Assembly (NCBI GenBank): GCA_030686995.1
Contig: CM060693.1
Location: 111,564,228-111,628,227 of the forward strand
Reading direction: 5' to 3'
From: Artemisia argyi
Taxonomy: Eukaryota > Streptophyta > Magnoliopsida > Asterales > Asteraceae
Length of the DNA stretch: 64,000 bases
The first letter of the stretch is position 1; each line of letters begins with the position of its first letter. Under the pieces are notes generated by a model. That model was not told where the DNA came from. It saw only the letters and a list, made by a program, of their open reading frames with translations, and did not search any database. Below, piece after piece: positions 34,901-45,225 of this stretch. Both the position numbers and the translations under genes were made by a program.

Positions 34901-35435
34901 GCATATTTTCAAAAATAAACTTTGAAAAATTATAAGTTAGACCCTTAGAAAGACAAACAATACCACAACCCAATTGTAGAGAGAATTGGTCCCATCCACC
35001 ACACTTGTTGCTTATACATTGGAGCAGCAAATGTACCAAGTACCTCCACTTAGGACAAAATTGATTCTTGTGCCACTTAGTTGTATCAGTACTTTGATAT
35101 ACAGCTTCCCTTAGTCCAGCAAGAATCTCTGCAGTGTTGGAGTGAAATATACCATTCTCATCATCCAACTGAAGCTTTATCCTGATCAAACCTTCTGTCA
35201 CCACATACTCTACACCTTCAATTACAGCTACAATCTCTGTGTTAGATCTCTTTGCAGCAGATGCCCAAAATTGCTTCACCATTGATTCACAAATCAGATT
35301 TGGACTATGTGTCAAAGCATAATGAATCTTTGATCTTTGTAGAAACTCCACCATTAAATTAAATTCTTCATGTCCCTTAGCCTTTTTCAGAATAGCATAC
35401 TTGTTATGATCTCTCTTTAATTCTAGTTGCGCCAT
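31915..35435 (-). pseudogene. Long extra ORF of copia C after RNase H (env-position gene)
   Basis: Roughly 1170 codons run from ATG 35435 (MAQLELKRDHNKYAILKK) to 31915. Two lesions break it: an in-frame TAG at 34128-34130, after which the same frame continues to 32820, and a one-base shift near 32850, after which 32847-31915 continues. The first 220 residues form a compact region (ALTHSPNLICESMVKQFWAS, FCPKWRYLVHLLLQCISNK, YNFSKFIFENMLENI, KFLMYPRFLQIIL). Ser/Pro/Glu-rich disorder follows, then a Leu-heptad stretch before the TAG, acidic and Lys-rich coiled coils, and a C-terminal domain (HWELTENGQFNTIYRLDK, RWKVQSWKFYPMPYVHVLET). I see no signal peptide or membrane segment. It occupies the env-like position of Sireviruses, and similar proteins accompany Asteraceae copia elements (my recognition). 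Its function is unknown. Confidence 0.65.
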
Positions 35436-35760
35436 TTGAGCAAATTTGTGTGAGACGGTTATGAATCACTCAAAGAATTACGGGTTTAAATGAAGTAACA
35501 AGAGAATAATTTTGTTTAGGAAGAGATATGCGAAGTGGGTTATATTTGGAAGTTCCCCAATCGTGGTCAAAATTATCGGAACTAATTATTGACCAAGTCT
35601 GACATGTAACTTAAAAACTTCAAAATTCAAAATTACCCTTCAGCAGAAATGAAAGTCAAATCTGCTGAGGAATGGTCAACATCAGCAAAAACCAAGCAAA
35701 TGTAAAAATATCTTTGGTGAATATCTTGATTTTTACTGTGCCACCCAACTCGCATTAATT
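35436..35760. other. Spacer between the extra ORF and the opposite-strand ORF
   Basis: No ORF is supported. It must hold the leader of the minus-strand extra ORF and, toward 35760-35880, the upstream region of the plus-strand ORF. Confidence 0.4.
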
Positions 35761-35881
35761 ATCATAACGCCTAAAATTGGCTTATTTAATCACCCCCAAA
35801 TAACACTTCTCAGTCATCAATTTACCCCAAATTATCTCACAACCCTAATTTCCTAATTAAACTCAATTCATCACAAAAATC

Positions 35882-36340
35882 ATGTCATCCAAACCAGAAA
35901 CTTTAGATCAAACTTCCTCTTCTCACTCTTCTTCATCATCAGAAGAAGATTTACCACCATATCCTTGGGAGCTTTCTGATTCAGACTATGAAAGAGAAAT
36001 GGAGAGTCAATGGGAAGCACATGAAAGACGATGGAATGCACATAAAAGGGGTGAACCTAGCCATGTTCCCGTTCCTGCTGAGAGAGAACTTGTATCTCCC
36101 TTCATATGTACCTCTGATGAAGACTCTTCAGAGGAGGAAAATGAAGATCCAACATTTCTTCCTCCTTCCACACCAGAGAGATCCCAACCAAGGACAAGTA
36201 AGAGAGATCCATCTCTTCCAACATCACGAAATGTGGTGTTGGATCTTCCTGCTCCAGGACCTGGTCTTTCTTACCAAGAACACAACGGACAGAGCAAGGA
36301 GGCAGATGTTGTACGTAAGGTAAAAGGGAAAATGGAGTAG
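35882..36340 (+). CDS. Opposite-strand acidic ORF inside copia element C
   Basis: This 152-codon plus-strand ORF (MSSKPETLDQTSSSHSSSSS onward) lies antisense to element C, between RNase H (ends 36921) and the extra ORF (starts 35435). The product is acidic and Ser/Glu-rich, with SEEDLPPYPWELSDSDYERE, a basic patch (ERRWNAHKRGE) and a second acidic patch (SDEDSSEEENEDPTF). I recognise no domain. The flanks look gene-like: an AT-rich upstream with TTATTTAATC near 35782, then an A/C-rich, T-poor leader just before the ATG. Downstream, 36350-36630 is a T-rich tail with AATGAATGAAAAG near 36590. GTACGTAAGGTAAAAG near 36310 could be a splice donor. Antisense accessory ORFs are known in some plant LTR elements (Tat lineage). 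Minus-strand frames over it look like shadows. Confidence 0.5.
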   Translation: MSSKPETLDQTSSSHSSSSSEEDLPPYPWELSDSDYEREMESQWEAHERRWNAHKRGEPSHVPVPAERELVSPFICTSDEDSSEEENEDPTFLPPSTPERSQPRTSKRDPSLPTSRNVVLDLPAPGPGLSYQEHNGQSKEADVVRKVKGKME

Positions 36341-36920
36341 ATGATTGAGGAATGTTGCCATGGACCAAAGTTCTTGAGTATTTTCTTGCCTTTGGTACTT
36401 GAGCATCTTCATCATCTTCCTTCTCTTCTTTTTCCATTTTCATCTTCAGCTTCATCATTGTACTTGTCATAGCCTCAAGTATTTTGTAATAGATGATATA
36501 AGCTAGTAGAACTCGATTAGACAAATGTATAGGAATGGTCTTTGTAATCCAGTTGGAACTTTGAATGTAAGTTGTAACTTGTTTCTTTGAATGAATGAAA
36601 AGTTCTTCTTTATTAATCAACTTTGTATGACCTTCAGTATAATCAACTAATCAGAAGAAACCATGTTCAGCATACTTGACCACATTCCCTTGACTCCAGC
36701 TCTTGATGACTTTTAATATATAACTTACAACATCAGAACTTCTGCAAAACAGACATAAAACATGTAAATACACCAAACAAACTTGCAGAAACATTAGTGG
36801 GATAGTGTTAAAAACTCAAAAAGTATACAAGTTTTACAAATTCTACAAAGTTTACACTCACAATCCTCCCTTGAGGCATATGCCTCCCCTGAGGCTTATG
36901 CCTCCCCTTAAACTTTGCAT
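36341..36920. other. 3' flank of the opposite-strand ORF and RNase H end of C
   Basis: The T-rich plus-strand sequence to about 36640 resembles a plant 3' untranslated region. From 36640 to 36920 lies AT-rich spacer, including a CCTCCCTTGAGGCATATGCC repeat-like patch near 36865-36910, where GAGGC(A/T)TATGCCTCCCCT occurs twice. Confidence 0.4.
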
Positions 36921-38567
36921 TTAAGGGTTAAGCATACCAATATGGACCACCAAATATTGAAACCTTGGTCCATCAAATGCTTTGGTTAACAAATCTGCCA
37001 CATTCTCATCTGTGTGAATTTTGACCACTTTAATTAAATGTTTCTCATAAGCATCCCTGATAAAGTGGTGCCTGATTTCAATATGTTTGGTTCTATTATG
37101 AAAAACTGGATTTTTAACAATGCAAATGGTACTTTTATTGTCAATGAAAATAGTAGTATTCATGAAATTATACCCATAATCCAGCAATTGATTCTGAATC
37201 CATAGAACCTGTCCACAACAATTGGCAGCAGCAACATACTCTGCTTCAGTAGTAGAGGTAGCAACAATGGTCTGTTTCTTGCATTGCCAAGAAATCAGTC
37301 TCCTTCCAAGGAATTGGCAACCTCCAGTTGTAGATCTTCTATCCATATTGGCACCAGCATAGTCACTATCACTATAAGCTGCTAGCTGAAATGGAGATTC
37401 TTTTGGATACCAAAGACCTAATTTGGGTTGGCCTTTTAGGTACTTAAAAATCTTTTTGACAACATTCAAGTGTGAGGTAAGTGGAGTGTCTTGGTGCCTT
37501 GAACATGCACTCACAGCAAATGTAATATCAGGTCTAGAGGCAGTCAAATACATCAAAGAACCAATCATTGACCTATATAAATGAACATTCACAGGGAGAT
37601 CAGGATCAATATTGTTCTTTGGTTTGGGAGCCTCATAGGGAGTAGTGGCAGTCCTGGCATTCTCCATATCAAACTTTGTCAACATATCCTTTACATACTT
37701 CTCCTGATGAATAAAAATACCATCAGGTTTTTGATGACCTGTAAACCCAAAAAGAAAGTGAGTTCTCCCATGGCACTCATTTGAAATTCTCCCTTAATCA
37801 GATCCTCAAACTCTCTACACCATGCTTCTTTGGTTGAACCAAAGATAATATCATCCACATAAACCTGCACAAGAATAATATCCCTGGAATCTTTCTTGAG
37901 GAATAGAGTCTTGTCAATGGCACCTCTTCTGTATCCATGCTTCAGCAGAAATGTGGAAAGTCTAGCATACCAAGCTCTAGGAGCCTGATGAAGTCCATAG
38001 AGAGCTATGACAACTTTGTACACATACTCAGGATGATCAGGGTCTTCAAATCCCTTGGGTTGAGTCACATAAACCTCCTCTTAAATCTCACCATATAAGA
38101 AAGCACCTTTAACATCCATCTGATAAACCATAAATCCCATATATGAGGCATAGGCCAAAATATCCTAATTGCTTCAACTCTGGCCACTGGTGCAAAGACT
38201 TCATCATAGTCAATGCCTTCCTCTTGCATAAACCCTTGAGCCACTAGTCTTGCTTTGTTTTTCACCACAATCCCTCTGGCATCTCTTTTATTCTTCAAAA
38301 TCCATTTTGTCCCAATGACATATTTACCATCAGGGAGAGGAACCAATATCTAAACCTGCTGATTCTTAAATTGCAGCATCTCTTCTTGCATTGCTTCAAG
38401 CCAACTTGAATCAGCCAGTAATTGAGGAACACTAGTTGGCTCTATCTGAGAAAGAAAGCATGCAAACAGACAATGTTTGAAGTCTGTGTGATTGTCCCTC
38501 TTTTGATTATAGACATAAGAAATGAAAACAATTTCACCAATAATCTTTGAAAAGGGATGATCATTAT
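36921..38567 (-). pseudogene. pol: Reverse transcriptase and RNase H of copia element C
   Basis: Three overlapping frames form one domain pair. In 38346-38065, [18 protein letters not shown] and [20 protein letters not shown] are the RT N-terminus. In 38068-37691, [10 protein letters not shown] holds the catalytic YVDD, about 70 residues into that piece. In 37685-36921, YRSMIGSLMYLTASRPDITF and then RNase H (LAAYSDSDYAGANMDRRSTT, STTEAEYVAAANC, TKHIEIRHHFIRD) complete the protein. Shifts lie near 38150 and 37690, and a TAA stands at 38079-38081 in the [11 protein letters not shown] stretch. Upstream of 38346, residues such as SQIEPTSVPQLLADSSWLEA read to 38567, where element B begins at the GAATC target. 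Confidence 0.8.
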
Positions 38568-38572
38568 GAATC

Positions 38573-39871
38573 TGTGGAAAACTAGAGAGGGGGTTGAATA
38601 GTTTTACGTCTTTTTAATTCATTGTAAAAGATAGTTTTAGTGTTTTCTTAGATTTTAAAAACTTAGATTCGATAATATGTGATCTCAAGTCTTGCAAAAT
38701 ATGAACAACAATCAATAAGTAATATATAACAATGATAAGTGATGAAATAAGTAAGAGATGGAAAGATCGAACCGCGAGACAAGAGATTAATAGTGGTTCG
38801 GCTACAAGGACACCTTCCTTGCCCTACTCCTCTCCCAGAGCACCTAACTCGAGAGTTTTCTTCACTATATCAACAAGCTCCCTTATGGCGGAGAAAACCT
38901 TACACACCAATTTACACACCAATATTCACACCACAACTTCTTCACACCTAAGTCACAACTTCTACACACCTTCTTCAAATCAATCTACTTCACAACTAAC
39001 TACTCCACACCTATCTTCTTCACATCAATCTAACTCCTAACTTTTCTTCTTCACACCAAGCTACTAACTAATCACACAATCTATATATCTAGCACAACTA
39101 TCTACAAACAAATATTCACAACAATCTTCACTAAGAATATGTAAATAATCTTGATGATGCACCAACAACTTGGATGTGGAGATCACAACAAGTTGTAATA
39201 CTTCTTGTCTTGGGGGATAGAAGTATTCTTCTCTTGCACTTGAGAAGATGAAGATTGAATCACTTTGAAACAAAGAATTACACACTTATGATCAAAGGAT
39301 AAGAGAATAGAGAAATGGATCTAGATCAGAAAGTTTAGAAGTGCAAAAGGTGAGAAAATTCTGAGGGATGAACCAGTATTTATAGGGGGGAAAATATTGT
39401 TCTGGAGCGTAGCCGGTCCCCTTAATTAGTGGCCGGTCCCCTTAATGATTAAGGGGACCGCCTAAGGAATTAAGGGGCCCGCCCTTCAGAACATTGGTTT
39501 TTCTTGTCTTTTAGTGGGGAATAATTTTCTGGATAGAATTTGCCATTTTTGGTTGGAAATTTGAAATCATATATTTATAATGAATTAAACATATTCTTTT
39601 AATTCCAAAAGTAATTTTGTAAAAGATATAAGTTGTTTAATGCATTTTATAAAAAATTTAGTGATTAGAGAAATTTCCTTTGATCATGAAATGTAATAAA
39701 CCCTTTGTTTATTCATACCTTAAGTGATATGGAAGCAAAGACAAGTATTAAGCACTAAAAACTTGTTTACGTCATAAGTTTTAGATTAATGAGTTTATGC
39801 TTTGTAATTATCAAAACATAGAGACATTGTTAATATGCTAACAATGTTTTAAGACATTATTTATGTCAACA
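38573..39871 (-). repeat. 3' LTR of copia element B
   Basis: This 1299-bp LTR contains, in transcription order, a GC-rich palindromic module (39411-39484), a TATA box (minus, at 39377-39384), then R/U5. A plus-strand frame of 102 codons at 38732-39040 recurs in both LTRs, but it is Ser/Thr/His-rich low-complexity sequence and probably not a gene. Confidence 0.9.
39411..39484. repeat. Palindromic GGTCCCCTTAAT module in the B 3' LTR
   Basis: Two direct copies of CCGGTCCCCTTAAT are followed by the inverted ATTAAGGGGACCG and a further ATTAAGGGGCCCG, making overlapping inverted repeats about 27 bases upstream of the TATA box. The same module is at 46996-47070 in the other LTR and in altered form at 41179-41253 inside the element. 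Confidence 0.85.
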
Positions 39872-40392
39872 ATCTCCCCCTTTTTGATGATTACAAAACC
39901 TTAAACTCATTAGGTCTAAAAAATAATTTTTAGACAAGAATTTAGAGTTTAACATTCTCTTCTCCCCTTTTTTGTAAAATCAAAAAGGTTATTGCTCCCC
40001 CTTGATGTATACTCCCCCTCATTTGAGAGCACCAAGGGAATGAGCTATGGAAATCTTGGCTACACAAAATATTAGAGGAGAACAAGGCACATATACATGC
40101 AAAGCAATGGTTAGAAAAATAGATTCATTCAAGCATCATAGAAAGCATTACAACATTTAATATGCTTAAGGCATATTAATCATAATAAAAAAAAGGAAAA
40201 GACATAGTCCTATATTGCCTAGAAAGAGCACTTGGACTTGCTTGCAACTCATGGTTGATTGTTTTATTTGCTTGAAGGATAACATAAGCATAAAGCTTAG
40301 TTGTTAGATGGAGAGGGATATGGAGTGGGGTATGGGGCGGAAGAGGTGGCCCTTACGATATTGTATCGTGTTAGGGGTGGAATGGGATGAGG
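39872..40392 (-). other. Region between the extra ORF and 3' LTR of B, with polypurine tract
   Basis: The minus-strand AAAAAGGGGGAGAT (39872-39885) abuts the LTR and is the polypurine tract. Similar purine-rich boxes near 39965-39970 (AAAAAAGGGGAG), 39998 (AAGGGGGAG) and 40010-40020 (GAGGGGGAG) suggest multiple polypurine tracts, a feature reported for Sireviruses. No ORF is seen. Confidence 0.6.
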
Positions 40393-41001
40393 TCAAGTGA
40401 GGAGATATTCAATCCAAGAAATATCTTCACTCAAGTAAAGGATTTGTTTTTGGAGAAAGATGCAACAAGGGCAATAGTGAGTGTGGTTTGTAACTTGATC
40501 CAAGTTGAGAGAGTGAGGAAGGCAATTGTTGTAGGGTGATGATGGAGGTTGCCCTTTGTTGCGTTGTCCAAGATGCATGGCATTGAGATCACGAAGATCA
40601 TGGATTTGTGATATTTAATCACGGAACTTTTGCTTTTCCGTGGTAATGTGGAGAAAGTCATTGTGTTGATATGGATGAATTGGGTTTGTGTAGATGGAGT
40701 TGTAGTGGGATGGTTGATCAAACTTGTATGAATCATTACAAGTGATTGGAGGATGAGGTGAGTGATTTGGCATGAAGGAAGATGTTTAGCCAATGTTGTA
40801 TGGTTTGTAAGGAGGATCAAATGAATGTCCATGTGAATTTGGTGGAAAGTTTGGGAAGTAAGTGGTTGGTGGTGTTGAACGACTTCCAACTTCATTTGTT
40901 ATGATGGATTTGTTTCGAGGGCTTTTTCTTCGCCAAACGGGTTTTCCCGTCATTTTTGCAAGCCTAGAGGCTTTTGGTTTTGGTCTGTTTGGAGAACCCA
41001 T
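40393..41001 (-). pseudogene. Extra ORF of copia B, about 203 codons, two stops
   Basis: From ATG 40999-41001 one frame runs to 40393. It is broken only by TAA at 40786-40788 and TAA at 40615-40617; both fit CAA-to-TAA changes, so the frame was probably once open. The N-terminus is strongly basic (MGSPNRPKPKASRLAKMTGK, then PVWRRKSPRNKS). The middle is Pro/His/Asn/Tyr-rich (PPTTYFPNFPPNSHGHSFDP). The end holds ISQIHDLRDLNAMHLGQRNK and HYCPCCIFLQKQILYL. I recognise no known family. The basic start suggests nucleic-acid or nuclear targeting, which is inference. It lies after RNase H behind its own TATA-like box, and reading on the other strand gives nothing. Confidence 0.5.
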
Positions 41002-41035
41002 GAAGGGGTGAGTGAAGAGTTTTGAGGATTGGGGG

Positions 41036-41043
41036 TATTTATA
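41036..41043 (-). promoter_or_regulatory. Internal TATA box of element B
   Basis: The minus strand reads TATAAATACCCCC, 35 bases before the ATG of the extra ORF. The LTR TATA box of B reads TATAAATACTGG. The start site would fall only a few bases before the ATG. Confidence 0.5.
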
Positions 41044-41178
41044 GTGTAAGGTTTGTGTGTTTATGGATTGATAAAGTTTGTTTGAGAGATTAGGACAAAA
41101 TGTGTTTGTGAAAATTGGGAAATGTAGGTTGAAATGGGCTAAAAAGCAGAAAAGATTCTGTAAACTCGACCATCGGAT

Positions 41179-41253
41179 GGCCGGTCCCCTTAATTAGGGG
41201 GCGGTCCCCTTAATGATTAAGGGGGCCGCCTTACAAAATTAAAGGGGCCGCCC
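41179..41253. repeat. Internal copy of the LTR palindromic module (B)
   Basis: GGCCGGTCCCCTTAATTAGG is followed by CGGTCCCCTTAATGATTAAG and GGCCGCC, then ATTAAAGGGGCCGCCC. It matches the LTR modules at 39411 and 46996 over about 75 bases while the surrounding sequence differs. It lies about 135 bases upstream of the internal TATA box, in the same order and orientation as in the LTR. Confidence 0.8.
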
Positions 41254-41996
41254 ATCTGGTGATTTCCAGGTTGCCAGAATTGGGTTTTTGGCAGAAAATT
41301 TGCAGAAAGGTTGTGTGTTTGGATTAGAATTCAAGCAAGTACAATTCCTTTAGGCAATATAGAATTTAATCTAATCAAGATATAGCATGCATGCAATAAC
41401 ACATAGGCAAAAGAGCAAATAATCAACACATAATAAGCAAGGGGAGGTAAGTAAGGGCAAGATCACTTAAACTTCCTAAGGCACCTATCTTAGATTAAAG
41501 GCAAAGGCAATTAGTGAGTGAAAAACTAGTGATGGATCAAGATGACACCATTATTAGTGAATTTGTCCTAGTGTGTGTCTATATGCAACAAATGTGGAGT
41601 TGTGATTGTTTCGACTCCTAGATGCAAAAAGAAATAACGATCCTAAGAAACAATCCAAATGATCTCCTTGATTCAATTTTTGCTCGATCATGAATGTCAA
41701 AGACATATATTAGATTATATACCTTGACAATTTATGTGAGAGTTTATGCATGATTTTGAAAGACAATGTTTTTAGAATTAGTCAACAATGCAACGAAAAT
41801 GATCTTCATGTGATTCCTAGATTGTGAGAATAATTTTTAGAGAAAATTGATTGAGTTTTATAAAGAGGTTTATGCAAAGAAAATAAATCTTCTCAATCTT
41901 TAGTTTTGTGCGAAATAGATTCCTAGACTCAGAAAAGATGAAATGGAAGAAAAATAAATTTTATGCAAGTATAAATTTGTATTAATTCAATATAAT
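41254..41996 (-). other. Spacer between RNase H and the internal module of B
   Basis: AT-rich sequence with no supported ORF on either strand. It lies downstream of the RNase H stop at 41997 and upstream (minus strand) of the palindromic module. Confidence 0.5.
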
Positions 41997-43256
41997 TTAG
42001 TCAACTTGTTCGATCATTCCTAATCCTAAACGCAAGTGGTTGAATAATTCACGCTTAAGGGGTTTTGTGAATATATCCGCAATGTTGTCTTCCGATGCAA
42101 CCTTTTCTATAGATATATTTCCTTTTCGTACATTATCCCTAAGAAAATGGTGACGTATTTCTATGTGTTTAGTCCTAGAGTGTTGCACCGGATTTTTACT
42201 TAAATCTATCGCACCTTTGTTATCGCACATAATGGGGACATTTTCTAACCTAATGCCATAGTCTACGAGAGCTTGTTTCATCCATAGTGCTTGTTGACAT
42301 GCCTTTCCGGCGCTTACATATTTGGCTTCGGTGGTAGAAATAGCAAGAGCGGTTTGCTTCTTTGAAAACCAAGATGTTAGACAACATCCCATAAACGTGC
42401 AAATATCGCTAGTGCTCTTTCTATCTACGTAGTCTCCCGCATGATCCGAATCTGCATAGATGATGGTTTCTATGCTGGATCCCTTAGGATACCATAATCC
42501 TAAGTGTATAGTGCCTTTAACGTGTCGGAAGATACGCTTAACCGCTTCTAGGTGAGAGGTTTTGGGATCCTCTTGAAAACGGGCACAAAGGCAGACACTA
42601 AACATGATGTCGGGTCTACTTGCCGTCAAGTATAGTAAACTACCTATCATTCCTCTATACTTGGTGTTATCTACGGACTCACCTTCATCGTCCTTTGTGA
42701 GCTTTACTTCCGTAGACATGGGAGTTTTTATGGGTTTTGAGTCTTCTAGGCCAAATTTCTTAACCATTTCCTTAATGTACTTAGATTGGTTAAAAAATAT
42801 TCCATCTTCTAATTGTTTTATTTGTAATCCTAGGAAGAAGTTAAGTTCACCCATCATACTCATCTCAAACTCATCATGCATGATTTTAGCAAATTCATCA
42901 CACATGTCTTGACAAGTCGATCCAAATATAATGTCATCAACATATATTTGGACAATGATGAGAGTTGGGTCTTTCCTTTTAGTGAAAAGTGTGTTATCTA
43001 CCATTCCCATGGAATAATCATGTTTAATAAGAAAAGCTTTTAATCGATCATACCAAGCTTTGGGAGCTTGTCTGAGTCCATACAAGGCTTTCTTTAACTT
43101 ATAAACATAATCAGGTTTTGCGAAGTCAATGAATCCTGGAGGTTGTGCCACATATACCTCCTCATTGATAAAACCGTTAAGGAATGCACTTTTCACGTCC
43201 ATTTGGAATAACTTAAAATCTAGGGCACAAGCATAGGCAAGTAATATCCTAATTGT
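41997..43256 (-). pseudogene. pol: Reverse transcriptase C-terminal part and RNase H of B
   Basis: The open frame of 401 codons begins at 43202 (MDVKSAFLNGFINEEVYVAQ). The stretch TIRILLAYACALDFKLFQ joins it to the upstream ORF across a TAA at 43257-43259. Catalytic YVDD lies at residues 87-90 ([12 protein letters not shown]). RNase H follows (IYADSDHAGDYVDRKSTSD, STTEAKYVSAGKACQ, TKHIEIRHHFLRDN, ADIFTKPL). The domain end LGLGMIEQVD is typical of copia. The protein copies element RNA to DNA in the particle. Apart from the TAA the frame is intact over its whole length. Confidence 0.85.
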
Positions 43257-44441
43257 TTATAGTCTATCTACGGGGGCATAAGTTTCGTCATAATCAATTC
43301 CTTCTTGTTGATTATAACCTTGGGCAACTAACCTAGCTTTATTCCTAGTAACTATTCCATTCTCGTCTAACTTATTCCTATATTCCCATTTGGTTCCTAT
43401 GATGGTCATATTCTTTGGATTTGGGACTAATTCCCAAACATCATTTGCCTTAAATTGATTTAATTCTTCTTGCATAGCTATAACCCAACTTTCATCCTTT
43501 AAAGTCTCGCTAATGTTCTTAGGTTCTATTGCTGAGAGGAAACAAAAGAAATTGTTTTTATCTTGGGCTTGTGACCTAAGGGTTCTTTGGTTAAGATGTC
43601 CTATTATATTATCTAATGGATGTGATCTAGATTCTTTAATATTAATAGTTTCGTTATTTTCTAAGTGAATGTCTTCATTATCATTTCCTATGGGTTTTGT
43701 TTTACTAACCTCAATAGCTTCATCTTCAACTAAATCATCATCTTCTAAAGGTAATGTTTTAGGAGGTGGTGGTGTTTCATCAAATGTTACACTTAGTGAT
43801 TCCTCTACTTTCATGGAGTGTTTGTTAAGTATTATATATGCTTTGCTATTTTGTGAGTATCTTAAAAATACTCCTTCATATGATTTTGGATCAAACTTAG
43901 TGAGGTAATCCTTAGTGTTTAAAATATAACATTTACTTCCAAATACCCTAAAGTAGCTTAAGTTTGGTTTTCTACCTCTTAATAACTCATAAGGAGTTTT
44001 TCCTAGAAGTCTTCTAATTGATACCCTATTTAAAATATAAGTTGATGTATCTACGGCGTGACACCAAAATTTTTTTGGGATGGATTGTTCATTTAACATA
44101 GTTCTACTCATTTCTTGTAGTGACCTATTTTTTCTTTCTACTATGCCATTTGATTGAGGAGTACGAGGAGCGGAGAAATTATGAGATATTCCATTTAACT
44201 CAAAATATTTTCCGAATTGTACTTCGTTATCAAATTCCCTACCATGGTCCGTCCTAATGGCAACTATTGAGCATCCTAATTTATTTTGAATCATTTTACT
44301 AAATATTTCGAATTTTTCAAAGGCTTGGGTTTTGTCACTTAAAAACCTAGTCCACGTGTATCGTGAGTAGTCATCTACTATTACTAAGGTATATTTGTTT
44401 CCTCCATAGCTCCGCACAGCGGATGGTCCAAAAAGATCCAT
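43257..44441 (-). pseudogene. pol: Integrase core and RT N-terminus of copia B
   Basis: 394 codons. The integrase core has VIVDDYSRYTWTRFLSDK (first Asp), AIRTDHGREFDN (second Asp) and RTPQSNGIVERKNRSLQEM (Glu), so the triad is complete. Next come the copia linker (TPYELLRGRKPNLSYFRVFG, KCYILN), an acidic stretch, and the RT N-terminus (IGTKWEYRNKLDENGIVTRN, ARLVAQGYNQQEGIDYDETY). It stops at TAA 43257 in the middle of RT. Upstream it joins the protease-zinc-finger piece after a disruption between 44474 and 44441. Confidence 0.85.
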
Positions 44442-44473
44442 ATGTAATCATTCTAGGCACCTAGTAGTGGATA

Positions 44474-45225
44474 CTATATAGAAGCTTTGTGACTAGCATG
44501 AGCCTGTTTTCCAATTTTACATGCATCACAAAAATGCTTGTCATATTTTAGATTAGGCAAATTTCTAACTAATTCCTTAGAGGCCAAAGATTGTATTTGT
44601 TGCATGTTAGCATGTCCTAATCTCCTATGCCATAATGTAGAGTTTTCATCTAGGGTCGTTAGGCATATCCTATCCTCAGCTTTGTTTCCTAGTTTCATAA
44701 CATATATGCCACCTTTCCTAATTCCTCTACCTATAATTTTTCCATGTTTAACTATTTCGCTATCCTCTTCAGTAAATGTGACTCTACATTTATTATCACA
44801 TATTTGTCCTACACTAAGCAAGTTATATGTTAAATTATCTACATGCTCTACATTTTCAATAGTAAGAGAGTCTTGAGAAATCGTACCTTTGCCAATGATT
44901 TTTCCACGTAAGTCACTACAAAAAATAACGTTACCTCCATTGTATGCCTTGTATGTAGAGAATAGCTTGCGGTTCCCCGTCATGTGCCTCGAACATCCGC
45001 TATCTTTGATCCATTCGTCAGGTTCCAAGTCAATTCCTAAACATATTTCGTCGGTTTCTTTTGCCATGAAACACTTTTCGTCTCCTGGCTTTTCAACTTC
45101 TTCTTTGTCACTATCACTCCATGTTCCACTAACAAAATCGCCTTGATTTTCATAACCCGGTGGCTTTAGACATTCGCCAATGAGATGATTTGGACTTCCA
45201 CATCTAAAGCACTTTCTTTTCCCGT
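44474..45225 (-). pseudogene. CCHC knuckle, protease and integrase zinc finger of B
   Basis: Near 45175-45215 the frame encodes the knuckle CFRCGSPNHLIGEC. Then comes the protease active site EWIKDSGCSRHMTG near 45020, with the catalytic Asp kept. The GAG-pre-integrase region follows (NVIFCSDLRGKIIGKGTIS, NLLSVGQICDNKCRVTF). Then comes the HHCC finger: HRRLGHANMQQIQ and FCDACKIGKQAH, all four ligands present. The ORF stop near 44474 and the frameshift before MDLFGPS separate it from the integrase core. Confidence 0.8.

Noticed and set aside
36102..36620. 172-codon minus-strand frame over the opposite-strand ORF
   Set aside because: It is mostly the reverse of an acidic plus-strand frame (GAA/GAG read as TTC/CTC) and starts inside the T-rich 3' flank. 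The plus-strand frame has the better flanks.
38732..39040. 102-codon plus-strand ORF in the B 3' LTR, repeated at 46326-46634 in the 5' LTR
   Set aside because: The two are copies because LTRs are copies. The sequence is low-complexity Ser/Thr/His from CACACC and TTCTTC repeats, with no gene-like flanks.
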